NCBI GenBank assembly: GCA_964245345.1
Contig: CAXTMS010000072.1
Span: forward strand, 1 to 14,810
Direction: 5' to 3'
Source: Lichenicola sp964245345
Lineage (GTDB): Bacteria > Pseudomonadota > Alphaproteobacteria > Acetobacterales > Acetobacteraceae
DNA: 14,810 bases
Shown here: positions 1 to 7,295 of the stretch, piece after piece
Layout of the letters: each line of letters opens with the position of its first letter
Numbering within the stretch: the stretch's first letter is position 1
Program-made: the position numbers and the translations under genes
The notes under the pieces: model-generated
What the model was told of the DNA's origin: nothing
The model's database searches: none
The model's input: the letters and a program-made list of their open reading frames with translations, nothing else

Positions 1-349
1 CGGTGCCGGTGCCGCCGCCCATGCCGGCGGTGATGAACACCATGTGCGCGCCGTCCATGTGCCGGGCGAGCTCGTCGGCGGCCTCCTCGGCGGCGGCGCG
101 GCCGATCTCCGGCTTGGCGCCGGCGCCGAGGCCTTGCGTCAGGTGCGGCCCGAGCTGGATGCGGCGGTCGGCGCGGCTGTGGGTGAGCTGCTGCGCGTCG
201 GTGTTGGCGACCACGAACTCCACGCCCGCGAGCTGGAGCTGGATCATGTTGTCCACGGCGTTGGTGCCGCCGCCGCCCACGCCGATCACGGTGATCCGCG
301 GCGTGAAGTCGGAGTAGGTCTGCTGCGGGATCGTGAGGTTGAGGGTCAT
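1..349 (-). CDS. ftsZ: Cell division protein FtsZ, N-terminal part (cut by window edge)
   Basis: FtsZ is the tubulin-like GTPase that polymerises into the cytoplasmic Z ring and recruits the divisome. Only the first 116 residues lie in the window; the gene runs off the left edge. The start MTLNLTIPQQ is followed by the nucleotide-binding loop GVGGGGTNAVDNM (about residues 23-35), then VVANTDAQQL (47-56) and, at the edge, the tubulin signature GGGTGT (about 111-116). The ATG at 349 is chosen because an AGGGGA ribosome binding site lies 8 bases upstream and because the MTLNLT start is common in alphaproteobacterial FtsZ. It is the last gene of the cluster here, 79 bases after ftsA, which is the only non-overlapping junction seen. 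The loop reads GGGGTN where many FtsZ proteins have GGAGxN; this is a mild variant, not a defect. Identity is essentially certain. The C-terminal FtsA-binding tail cannot be judged. Confidence 0.98.
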   Translation of the reverse strand, partial: MTLNLTIPQQTYSDFTPRITVIGVGGGGTNAVDNMIQLQLAGVEFVVANTDAQQLTHSRADRRIQLGPHLTQGLGAGAKPEIGRAAAEEAADELARHMDGAHMVFITAGMGGGTGT

Positions 350-357
350 GGACGGGT

Positions 358-363
358 TCCCCT
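358..363 (-). promoter_or_regulatory. Ribosome binding site of ftsZ
   Basis: AGGGGA on the minus strand lies 8 bases before the ATG at 349. It is a good Shine-Dalgarno match and supports that start. Because ftsZ does not overlap ftsA, this site probably sets FtsZ level independently of upstream translation (inference). Confidence 0.75.
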
Positions 364-381
364 GTTGGAGGCTGGGAGATC

Positions 382-398
382 GGTCGCCTTCGGCAACC
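382..398 (-). other. Small mRNA hairpin upstream of ftsZ
   Basis: On the minus strand GGTTGCC pairs with GGCGACC around a GAA loop, giving seven pairs including one T-G wobble. No T-run follows it, so it does not look like an intrinsic terminator. It ends about 32 bases before the ftsZ start and leaves the ribosome binding site unpaired. A role in mRNA processing or stability is possible; chance is also possible in such GC-rich DNA. Confidence 0.35.
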
Positions 399-428
399 AA
401 TGCGGGATCGCTGGCGGGCGCGTCATGA

Positions 429-1706
429 TCAAACGCGCTCGCGCAGGAACTCGACGAGCCGACGCACCAGGCCTGGCGGTTTCGGCTCGTTGAAGTCGAT
501 GTCGTGCAGGGTGCGGCCGGCGCCGGCGGCCCAGCTGAGCAGGCCGGTGGCGGTGGCGAAGCCCGGCCCGGTGGCGTTGTCCGGCAGGCCGCGCACGCCG
601 ACCGGGCGGCCGAGCCGCACCTGCCGGTTGAGGATGCGCGCCGCCATCGGCGTGATGCCGTCGAGCTGGCTGGCGCCGCCGGTGAGCACCACGCGGCCGG
701 CGGCGGCGCGGCCCAGGCCCGCGTTGTCCAGCCGGTCGCGCACCAGCTCAAAGGTTTCCTCGATTCGCGGGCGGATCACCGCGACGATGCGGGCGCGCGA
801 CATGCGGGTGAACTGGTGCTCGTCCTCGCCGATCTGCTGCACGCTGAGCATCTCGCGCTCGTCGTCGGAGGAGGCCTCGGCGTTGCCGTAGATCACCTTG
901 AGCCGTTCGGCGCTGCCGAGCGGGGTGGAGATCATGCCGGCGATGTCCTTGGTGACATGGAGCCCGCCCACCGGGAGCTGGGCGGTGTGCAGCACCTGGC
1001 CTTCGCCGAACACGGCGATGGAGGTGGTGCCGCCGCCCATGTCGACCACGGTGGCGCCGAGCTCGCGCTCGTCCTCCACCAGCACCGACAGGCCTGACGC
1101 CAGCGGGGCGGCGACCAGCTCGGCGATGTCGAGGTCGCAGCGCCCGAGCACGGCGGCGAGGTTGCGCAGCGAGGTCGCCGACGCGTCCACCACGTGCAGC
1201 CGGGCCGACAGCTGGTCGCAATGATGGCCGCGCGGATCCTCGATGCCGCCGGTCTCGTCCACCGAGAAGCCGAGCGGCAGGGCGTGGATCACGTCGCGGC
1301 CGTCGGTGGCGGCGCGCGCGCGGCCCTCGTTCACCACGCGCCGTATGTCGGCGTCGCCCACCACGCGGCCGCCCACCGGCCAGCGCACGTTGAACAGCCG
1401 GGATTCCGGCTGGCCGCAGGACAGGTTCACGGTGACGCTGCGCAGGTGGTGGTCGGCCTGGCTTTCCGCCTGGCCCACCGCGGCGCGTATGGCGCGCTCG
1501 GACTCGGCGAGGTCGGTGATGCCGCCCAGCCGCACGCCGCGCGAGCGCTGCCAGCCGCAGCCGAGCACGCGCAAGCTGCCGTCCGGCTCGCCGCGGCCGA
1601 TCAGGCAGGTGATCTTGGTGGTGCCGATGTCGAGCACGCCGAACACGCCCGGCCGGTACGGGCGGCGCCTGGGCGTGTGCGTCGCGTCCGGCGGCGGCAG
1701 CGCCAC
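429..1706 (-). CDS. ftsA: Cell division protein FtsA
   Basis: FtsA is an actin-like ATPase that tethers FtsZ filaments to the inner face of the cytoplasmic membrane and recruits later divisome proteins. From the GTG at 1706 the protein has 425 residues, close to the family norm. Visible motifs are phosphate-1 DIGTTK (26-31), a 1C/SHS2 domain around residues 100-185, phosphate-2 VDMGGGTTS (221-229) and the adenosine motif LTGGASQLDG (341-350). The C-terminus GLVRRLVEFLRERV is a plausible amphipathic membrane-targeting helix. The start is uncertain. GTG 1706 has only a weak upstream purine stretch, and codon-phase bias indicates that the same frame is already coding back to about 1762 (residues reading SLPALLAAPAPEQARL just before it). 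No ATG, GTG or TTG exists in that frame upstream until its stop at 2112-2114. The upstream ftsQ frame runs into this gene without a stop. Identity is sure; the true N-terminus is not. Confidence 0.93.
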   Translation of the reverse strand: MALPPPDATHTPRRRPYRPGVFGVLDIGTTKITCLIGRGEPDGSLRVLGCGWQRSRGVRLGGITDLAESERAIRAAVGQAESQADHHLRSVTVNLSCGQPESRLFNVRWPVGGRVVGDADIRRVVNEGRARAATDGRDVIHALPLGFSVDETGGIEDPRGHHCDQLSARLHVVDASATSLRNLAAVLGRCDLDIAELVAAPLASGLSVLVEDERELGATVVDMGGGTTSIAVFGEGQVLHTAQLPVGGLHVTKDIAGMISTPLGSAERLKVIYGNAEASSDDEREMLSVQQIGEDEHQFTRMSRARIVAVIRPRIEETFELVRDRLDNAGLGRAAAGRVVLTGGASQLDGITPMAARILNRQVRLGRPVGVRGLPDNATGPGFATATGLLSWAAGAGRTLHDIDFNEPKPPGLVRRLVEFLRERV

Positions 1707-1767
1707 GAGGCGCGCCTGTTCCGGCGCGGGGGCCGCCAGCAGGGCGGGCAGCGAAGCGCCGTCGGCG

Positions 1768-2775
1768 CTGGGCGCGCGGCTCCTGGCGCCGCGGCGCGAC
1801 GGCCGGCTGGTCGGCGTGCGGCGCGGTAACCGTGCCGCCCGGGCCGGCCTGCTTCCCGCGCGCCCTGCCGGGGGCTTGCTGGGCGTCGCCGGGCACGGCG
1901 TCGGCGGGGGCGCCGGTGGCCGGATCCACGGCGGCCGGGTCGGCGGGCGGAGCCGGACGCGGGCGCACCACCAGCCGGTCCGGCAGGCGCATGTCGATCG
2001 CTTCCAGCGGACGCACCAGCAGTTGCTGGCTGCGCTGCAGCTGCGACAGGCGGTGCAGCGCCGCCGGCTCCTCGCCTTCGGGCAGCAGCACGTCGCAACC
2101 GTTGCGCAGCGTCAGGTTCCAGCGTCGCTGCCCCACGCGCACAGCGGCCACCACGGGGCTGCGCACGTCTGGGTGGGCGGCGAGGGCGGCAATCTGCGGT
2201 TCCGCCGCCGCCGGCGCGCCGACGCCGACCACAAGGGGAAGCTGCGCGAAGGCTTCCGCATCCTTGCCGTTCATGCCCTGGTCGGCGACCAGGGCGCCGC
2301 TGCGGTCGATCAGCACGAACCGGCCCTGGTTCTGCCACACCGCGAACGGGCGTCGCTCGGTGATCTGCACCACGACCGTGCCGGGCAGGCGCCGCTCCAC
2401 GGTGGCATGCTCGACAAAGGTGAGCTGGTCGATGCGTTTGCGCGCCGCTTCCACCGAGAAGCCGAGCATGTCGTCGCCCACCTTGACGCCGAGCGCCTGC
2501 TGCAGCGCGGCTTCGGGCGTCATGTCGCGTCCGGACACGGTGATGGTGGACACGCGCATCGCCACCTTGCGGCCGAGCTCGCTGCGCAGCGGCGCGAAGG
2601 AAGCCTCGCTGCGCATCAGGTGGGACAGGTGCAGCGCCCCGCCGACGCCGGCGACCACCACCATCGACCACAGCGCCGGGCGGAGCAGCCGGCGCTGCCG
2701 CCTGGCGAAGATGCCGACCCGCGACGGACGGTCGATCAGCCCGCCGGCCCGGGTCGGCTGCTTCACGCGCGGCAT
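1768..2775 (-). CDS. ftsQ: Cell division protein FtsQ (3' end unresolved, no stop before ftsA)
   Basis: FtsQ is a single-pass membrane protein whose periplasmic part links early and late divisome proteins, usually through FtsB and FtsL. The ATG at 2775 overlaps the last 13 bases of ddl and has GGAG 8 bases upstream. The protein has a basic cytoplasmic N-terminus (1-33), one membrane helix (about 34-50), a POTRA domain (about 73-142, starting MRVSTITVSG) and the FtsQ beta domain ending at DMRLPDRLVVR (261-271, near base 1963). A Pro/Ala-rich tail follows. The end given here (336 codons) is where codon-phase bias stops supporting this frame. The literal open frame continues, out of phase with ftsA, to a TGA at 748-750 (675 residues from this start), and its part inside ftsA is surely not real. 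An undetected sequence error, or an unusual ftsQ-ftsA junction, would explain the missing stop. Domain identity is sure; the 3' end is not. Confidence 0.85.
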
Positions 2776-3734
2776 GCGGCGTTCTCCACCATCCAGGCGC
2801 ACAAGGCGGCAAAGTCGACGCCGCGGTGGGCGGCCTGCTCGGGAAGCAGGGAGGTAGGGGTCAGGCCCGGCTGGGTGTTGACCTCGAGCAGCACCAGGCG
2901 GCCCGGCTTGTCGGCGCCGTGCGCGGTGTCGTCATAGCGGAAATCGGTGCGCGACGCGCCGCGGCAGCCCAGCGCGCGGTGCGCCGCCAGGGCGATGCGC
3001 AGGGCGTCCGCGAACGCGTCGGGGTGGATCGCCGCCGGCAGCACGTGGCGGGAGCCGCCGGCGGCATACTTGGCGTCGTAGTCGTAGAAGTCGTGCGACG
3101 CGACGGCAGGGTTGGGGGTGATGTCGGTCACCGTCAGGGCGCCGAGGTCGGTCTCGTTGCCGCCCATGACGCCGACGGTGATCTCGCGGCCCGGGATGAA
3201 CTCCTCGACCAGGGCGAGCGGCCCGTAGCGCCAGGCCGAGGCGATCTCGTGCCGGCGGTTGGAGCCGGCGCGCACGATGTCGACGCCGACCGAGGAGCCC
3301 TCGTTCACCGGCTTGATCACGTAGGGCAGCGGCAGCGGGTCGGCGGCGGCGGCGAAGCGCTCGATCTCGACCACGCGCCCTTCTGCCACCGGCAGCCCGG
3401 CGGAGGCGAACATCGCCCGCGCCGCCACCTTGTCCATGGCCAGCGCCGACGCGCGTATGCCGGAATGGGTGTACGGGATGCCCATCCAGTCCAGCACGCC
3501 CTGGATCGCGCCGTCCTCGCCGTAACGGCCGTGCAGGGCGTTGAACACCACGCCGGGGCGGTCGGCGGACAGGTCGGCCACCAGCGCCGACAGGTCGGCG
3601 CCGGCGTCGATCGCCCGCACCGCGTAGCCGCTTTCGCGCAGCGCCGACAGCACGCCGCGGCCGGAGCTGAGGCTGACCTCGCGCTCGGACGAGATGCCGC
3701 CCATCAGCACCGCGACGCTGGGACGGTCGCTCAT
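2763..3734 (-). CDS. ddl: D-alanine--D-alanine ligase
   Basis: Ddl joins two D-alanines using ATP in the cytoplasm, giving the dipeptide that MurF adds to the stem peptide. It has 323 residues, typical for DdlB. It shows GGISSEREVSL (12-22), HGRYGEDG (68-75), the ATP-grasp loop KPVNEGSSVGV (141-151), EEFIPGREITV (177-187), YDYDAKY (217-223), SRTDFR (261-266) and the metal and D-Ala binding stretch LEVNTQPGLTPTSL (283-296). All expected catalytic regions are present. The ATG at 3734 overlaps the murB stop as ATGA and has AAGGA 9 bases upstream. Its 3' end overlaps ftsQ by 13 bases, which suggests that it is translated in step with both neighbours. Nothing suggests a D-Ala-D-Lac ligase: the omega-loop region carries Tyr in YDYDAKY, as in dipeptide-forming enzymes (inference). 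Confidence 0.97.
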   Translation of the reverse strand: MSDRPSVAVLMGGISSEREVSLSSGRGVLSALRESGYAVRAIDAGADLSALVADLSADRPGVVFNALHGRYGEDGAIQGVLDWMGIPYTHSGIRASALAMDKVAARAMFASAGLPVAEGRVVEIERFAAAADPLPLPYVIKPVNEGSSVGVDIVRAGSNRRHEIASAWRYGPLALVEEFIPGREITVGVMGGNETDLGALTVTDITPNPAVASHDFYDYDAKYAAGGSRHVLPAAIHPDAFADALRIALAAHRALGCRGASRTDFRYDDTAHGADKPGRLVLLEVNTQPGLTPTSLLPEQAAHRGVDFAALCAWMVENAACRA

Positions 3735-4705
3735 GCGGCGGCGTCCTTCGCCGCAAGCGGCACGCCGATCCGCTTGATCTCCCAGGCGAGCGCGATGCCG
3801 GAGCTGTCGGACACGCGGCGGCGCACCTCCTCGCCGAGCGCCTCGATGTCGGCGGCGGTGGCGCTTCCGGTGTTGAGCAGGAAGTTGCAGTGCTTGTCGC
3901 TGACCTGCGCGCCGCCCAGCCGCAGCCCGCGGCAGCCGGCCTGGTCGATCAGCTGCCAGGCCTTGGACGTGGTCTGCGACGGATCGGGATTGCGGAAGGT
4001 GGAGCCGCCGGTGCGGGCGCGGGTCGGCTGCGAGGCTTCGCGGGCGGCACGGATCTCGACGATGCGGGCGCGCGGGATCGCCGGGTCGCCCGGCTCGCCG
4101 CGCAGGCGGACGCGCACCACCACCGCACCTTCCGGCAGGCTGGAGCGGCGGTAGCCGAAGCCGAGCGCTTCCACCGGCAAACGCAGGAACTGGCCGTCGC
4201 GGTTCACGATCTCGGCCCAGTCCAGCACGTCGGTGACTTCCGCGCCGTAGGCGCCGGCGTTCATCGCCACCGCCCCGCCGATCGAGCCCGGGATGCCGGC
4301 CAGGAACTCCAGCCCGCGCAAGCCGGCGCCGGCGGCGTGCTCGGCCACCGTCATGTCGAGGCAGGCGCCGCCGCACACGATGCCGTCCGGCTCGACCGCC
4401 ATCTCGCCGAAGCCGCGTGCCAGCCGGATCACCAACCCGGGCAGGCCGCCGTCGCGGACGACCAGGTTGGAGGCCTTGCCGATCGTGGTGACCGGCAGCT
4501 CCGGCGGCAGGGCGGCCAGGAACGCGGACAGGTCCTCGGCATCGGCCGGACGCAGCAGCAGCTCGGCGGCGCCGCCGACGCCGAACCAGGTCTGCGCGCC
4601 CAGCGGCGACGCCTGCTCAAGGCGGCCGCGCACCGGGGGCATCAGCCGGCCGAGGCCGGTGGACACGTCCTGCCGATCCGGGGGCATGGTGTGAACGACG
4701 TTCAC
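3731..4705 (-). CDS. murB: UDP-N-acetylenolpyruvoylglucosamine reductase MurB
   Basis: MurB is an FAD enzyme that reduces UDP-GlcNAc-enolpyruvate to UDP-MurNAc with NADPH, the last step before the stem peptide is built. It has 324 residues from the GTG at 4705. FAD-binding motifs are TIGKASNLVVRDGG (74-87) and GIPGSIGGAVAMNAG (138-151 region). GSTFRNP (234-240) carries the catalytic Ser235, and AWEIKRIG carries the conserved Glu309. The short GSTFRNP form and the length fit the alphaproteobacterial/type II MurB style. The GTG start is preferred because it forms a GTGA overlap with the murC stop, like the overlaps at nearby junctions. The alternative is ATG 4687 (318 residues); neither has a clear Shine-Dalgarno, which fits translation by re-initiation. 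Its stop overlaps the ddl start by ATGA. Confidence 0.96.
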   Translation of the reverse strand: MNVVHTMPPDRQDVSTGLGRLMPPVRGRLEQASPLGAQTWFGVGGAAELLLRPADAEDLSAFLAALPPELPVTTIGKASNLVVRDGGLPGLVIRLARGFGEMAVEPDGIVCGGACLDMTVAEHAAGAGLRGLEFLAGIPGSIGGAVAMNAGAYGAEVTDVLDWAEIVNRDGQFLRLPVEALGFGYRRSSLPEGAVVVRVRLRGEPGDPAIPRARIVEIRAAREASQPTRARTGGSTFRNPDPSQTTSKAWQLIDQAGCRGLRLGGAQVSDKHCNFLLNTGSATAADIEALGEEVRRRVSDSSGIALAWEIKRIGVPLAAKDAAA

Positions 4706-6132
4706 GCCGCGTGACCGCCGCGGCTCTTCTGCAGCGACATCAGCTGCCCCGGCAGCGCCTGCGCCCAGGCGGTGATGTTGCCGGCGCCGAGGCAGATCAC
4801 GAAGTCGCCGGGGCGGGCGATCGCGTGCACCATCTCGGCCAGGTGCTCGGGGCCGGGAAGCGGCACCACCGAGCGGTGCCCGGACGCGCGCAGCCCGTCC
4901 ACCAGGCTGTCGCGGTCGAAGCCCTCGACCGGCGTTTCGCCAGCGGCATACACGTCGGCGATGATCACGGTGCCGGCGTCGTTCATGCAGGTGCAGAACT
5001 CGGTGAACAGGGTTTGCAGGCGCGAATAACGGTGCGGCTGCACGATCGCCACCACGTCGCGGGCGCCGGCCTGGCGCGCGGCCTTGAGCACGGCGGCGAT
5101 CTCCACCGGATGGTGGCCGTAATCGTCCACCACGGTGATGCCGCCGGCTTCGCCGGTGCGGGTGAAGCGGCGCTTGACGCCGCGGAAGTCGGCGAACGCC
5201 GAGCGGATCGTGCTCTCGTCGATCTCCATCTCGATCGCCACCGCGACCGCGGCCAGCGCGTTCTGCACGTTGTGGCTGCCCAGCATCGGCAGGCGGAACG
5301 GTCCCAGCTTGCGGGAACGGTTCTTGGTGCGGTCGGTGACGATCACCTCGAAGGTGGCGCCGCGCTTGTCGGCGACCATGCGCTCGGCGCGCACGTCGGC
5401 CTGGGGCGAGAAGCCGTAGGTGATGACGCGGTGGTCGGACAGGCGCGGGATCATCTGCTGCACGTTGGGATGGTCGAGGCACAGCACGGCGAAGCCGTAG
5501 AACGGGATGTTGGCCACGAACTGGTCGTAGGCCTGCATCATGGCCTCCGGCGTGCCCCAATGATCGAGGTGCTCGGGGTCCATGTTGGTGACCACCGCGA
5601 TCACGGCGGGCAGGCGCAGGAACGAGCCGTCGCTTTCGTCGGCCTCCACCACCATCCAGTCGCCTTCGCCCATGCGGGTGTTGGTGCCGTAGGCCTCGAT
5701 GATGCCGCCGTTGATCACGGTGGGGTCGAGCCTGGCCGCTTCCAGCACGGCGGCGACCAGGGAGGTGGTGGTGGTCTTGCCGTGGGTGCCGCCGATGGCG
5801 ATCGACCAGCGCAGGCGCATCAGCTCGGCCAGCATCTCGGCGCGCCGCACCACCGGGATCAGCCGGGTGCGCGCGGCGACCACTTCCGGGTTGTCGCGCT
5901 TCACCGCGGTGGAGGTGACCACCACGCGGGCGTCGCCCAGGTTGGCGGCGTCGTGGCCGACCATGACCTTGATGCCGGCCTCGCGCAGCCGCTGCACGTT
6001 GGCGCCCTCGGCGATGTCGCTGCCCTGCACCACGTAGCCGAGCGTGTGCAGCACCTGGGCGATGCCGGACATGCCGATGCCGCCGATGCCGACGAAGTGG
6101 ATGGTGCCGATCGATAAGGGCAGGGCTCTCAT
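4702..6132 (-). CDS. murC: UDP-N-acetylmuramate--L-alanine ligase MurC
   Basis: MurC uses ATP to add L-alanine to UDP-MurNAc, the first stem-peptide step, in the cytoplasm. It has 476 residues, the normal length. The N-terminal Rossmann domain starts HFVGIGGIGMSGIA (12-25). The ATP loop is GGTHGKTTTT (114-123), followed by EADESDGSF (163-171), TNMDPEHLDHW (182-192), GSHNVQN (285-291), DDYGHHPVEI (336-345) and QPHRYSR (365-371). These cover all three Mur ligase domains, and DDYGHHP is typical of MurC rather than MurD, E or F. The ATG at 6132 overlaps the murG stop as ATGA and has GGGAG 8 bases upstream, one of the better ribosome sites in the cluster. The stop overlaps murB as GTGA. Confidence 0.98.
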   Translation of the reverse strand: MRALPLSIGTIHFVGIGGIGMSGIAQVLHTLGYVVQGSDIAEGANVQRLREAGIKVMVGHDAANLGDARVVVTSTAVKRDNPEVVAARTRLIPVVRRAEMLAELMRLRWSIAIGGTHGKTTTTSLVAAVLEAARLDPTVINGGIIEAYGTNTRMGEGDWMVVEADESDGSFLRLPAVIAVVTNMDPEHLDHWGTPEAMMQAYDQFVANIPFYGFAVLCLDHPNVQQMIPRLSDHRVITYGFSPQADVRAERMVADKRGATFEVIVTDRTKNRSRKLGPFRLPMLGSHNVQNALAAVAVAIEMEIDESTIRSAFADFRGVKRRFTRTGEAGGITVVDDYGHHPVEIAAVLKAARQAGARDVVAIVQPHRYSRLQTLFTEFCTCMNDAGTVIIADVYAAGETPVEGFDRDSLVDGLRASGHRSVVPLPGPEHLAEMVHAIARPGDFVICLGAGNITAWAQALPGQLMSLQKSRGGHAA

Positions 6133-7295
6133 GCTGGCATCTCCCGACTTGCGGGACCGGGGATGGAACTTGCGGAGACGGGATGCAAGCGGGAATCTCT
6201 CGAAATCGTGAGCTGCTTCTCCACCAGGTCGGCGAGGGTGACGGCGGCGTTGCGCTTGCCAAGAGTGGCCGCGGCTTCGGCCGCGTTGGCAAGCCGCGCC
6301 GGGTCGGTCAGCAGGGCTGCCAGCAGCGTGCCGAGCGTGTCCGGGGACAGCGCGTCCTGGCGCAGCATCCAGCCGCCGCCGGCCTCGACCAGCGCCGACG
6401 CGTTGGCGGCCTGCTCGTCGGACGCGGCGATCGGCAGCGGCACCAGGATCGACGGGCGTCCCACCACCGCGAGCTCGGCCACCGAGGAGCCGCCGGCGCG
6501 ACCGATCACCAGGTGCGCCGCCTTCAGGCGGGACGCGATGCGGTCGAGGAAGGGGGCCACCTCGGCCTCGATGCCGGCTTCGGCGTAGGCGGCGCGCACC
6601 CGGTCCACGTCCTCGGCCCTGGCCTGCTGCGTCACCGACAGCCTGCCGCGCAGGTCGAGCGGCAGTGCCGCCAGGGTTTGCGGCACCACGTCGGCGAACA
6701 CACGCGCGCCGAGCGAGCCGCCCCAGACCAGCAGGCGAAGCGGCCCGGTCGCGTCCGGATACGGGCTGTGCGCCGCGGCGGCGATGTCGGCCCTGACCGG
6801 CATGCCGGTCAGCACCGCGGCCGCGCCGGCCGGCAGGCGGGCGACGCGGTTGAAGCTGATGGCGACCGCGTCGGCGAAGCGGGCGAGAACGGCGTTGGCC
6901 TGACCCAGCACCGCGTTGCCTTCGTGCAGGACGATCCTCGGTCGGGCGCGGCCCAGCAGCCGCGCGCCGAGCAGCGGCGGCACCGACGGATAGCCGCCGA
7001 ACCCGACCACCGCGGCGGGCCGCAGGCGCCGGAGGATGCGACGCGCCGCCAGCGTGCCGCGTGCCAGCGACAGCGCCGCGCCCAGCTTGCGCCCCGGGCC
7101 GTGCCCGGCGATGCCGCTGCCGGGCAGCACGTGCTGTTCGGCCTCGGCAAACGCACCGGTGGTGCGTCGCCCGGCGCGTCGGTCGGTCATCAGCACCAGC
7201 GCGTGGCCGCGCGATGCCAGCTCGGCCGCCAGCGCCTCGGCCGGGAAGAAGTGCCCGCCGGTGCCGCCGGCGGCGATCACGATCGGGGCGGTCAT
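6129..7295 (-). CDS. murG: UDP-GlcNAc--lipid I GlcNAc transferase MurG
   Basis: MurG is a GT-B (family GT28) glycosyltransferase on the inner face of the membrane. It adds GlcNAc to lipid I to give lipid II. It has 388 residues, slightly longer than usual because of a tail after about residue 362. Glycine loops are GGTGGHFFPA (10-19) and GFGGYPSVPPL (98-108); the C-terminal domain has WGGSLGARVF (191-200), GRAGGSSVAEL (265-275) and SDEQAANA (292-299). The usual HEQNA reads HEGNAVLGQAN (124-134), and GGSQGA reads GGSLGA; the second variant occurs in other MurG proteins, the first seems less common. The ATG at 7295 overlaps the ftsW stop as ATGA, and the GGTGGH motif right after it fixes the start. 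The tail after the last helix has no recognisable motif. The stop overlaps murC. Confidence 0.96.
   Translation of the reverse strand: MTAPIVIAAGGTGGHFFPAEALAAELASRGHALVLMTDRRAGRRTTGAFAEAEQHVLPGSGIAGHGPGRKLGAALSLARGTLAARRILRRLRPAAVVGFGGYPSVPPLLGARLLGRARPRIVLHEGNAVLGQANAVLARFADAVAISFNRVARLPAGAAAVLTGMPVRADIAAAAHSPYPDATGPLRLLVWGGSLGARVFADVVPQTLAALPLDLRGRLSVTQQARAEDVDRVRAAYAEAGIEAEVAPFLDRIASRLKAAHLVIGRAGGSSVAELAVVGRPSILVPLPIAASDEQAANASALVEAGGGWMLRQDALSPDTLGTLLAALLTDPARLANAAEAAATLGKRNAAVTLADLVEKQLTISRDSRLHPVSASSIPGPASREMPA

Larger units (their letters stand above)
350..428 (-). other. ftsA-ftsZ intergenic leader
   Basis: This is the only true intergenic gap in the window (79 bases). It holds the ftsZ ribosome binding site and a short hairpin. 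I see no convincing -35/-10 promoter, no GANTC methylation site and no TTAA-spaced CtrA-type site. In many alphaproteobacteria ftsZ has its own promoter here or inside ftsA, but the sequence alone does not show one. Confidence 0.7.

Noticed and set aside
350..428. Promoter or intrinsic terminator between ftsA and ftsZ
   Set aside because: The hairpin has no T-run, and I could not find a paired -35/-10 set with sensible spacing. Alphaproteobacterial promoters may differ, so absence is not proven.
748..1767. Continuation of the ftsQ frame deep into ftsA, giving an Arg/Ala/Pro-rich extension
   Set aside because: It lies across the ftsA core in another frame, has no domain, and A/T bases fall at its third positions. 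It is an out-of-frame read-through, not real protein.
1768..2775. FtsQ-FtsA fusion made by programmed frameshifting
   Set aside because: Not accepted as the main reading: the two proteins end up on opposite sides of the membrane and no known slippery motif is seen. It is kept only as an alternative in the findings.
1243..2937. Long open frame on the plus strand opposite ftsA and ftsQ
   Set aside because: It is antisense to real genes, rich in Arg, Ala and His, and has no motif. Stop codons are rare in antisense frames of GC-rich DNA.
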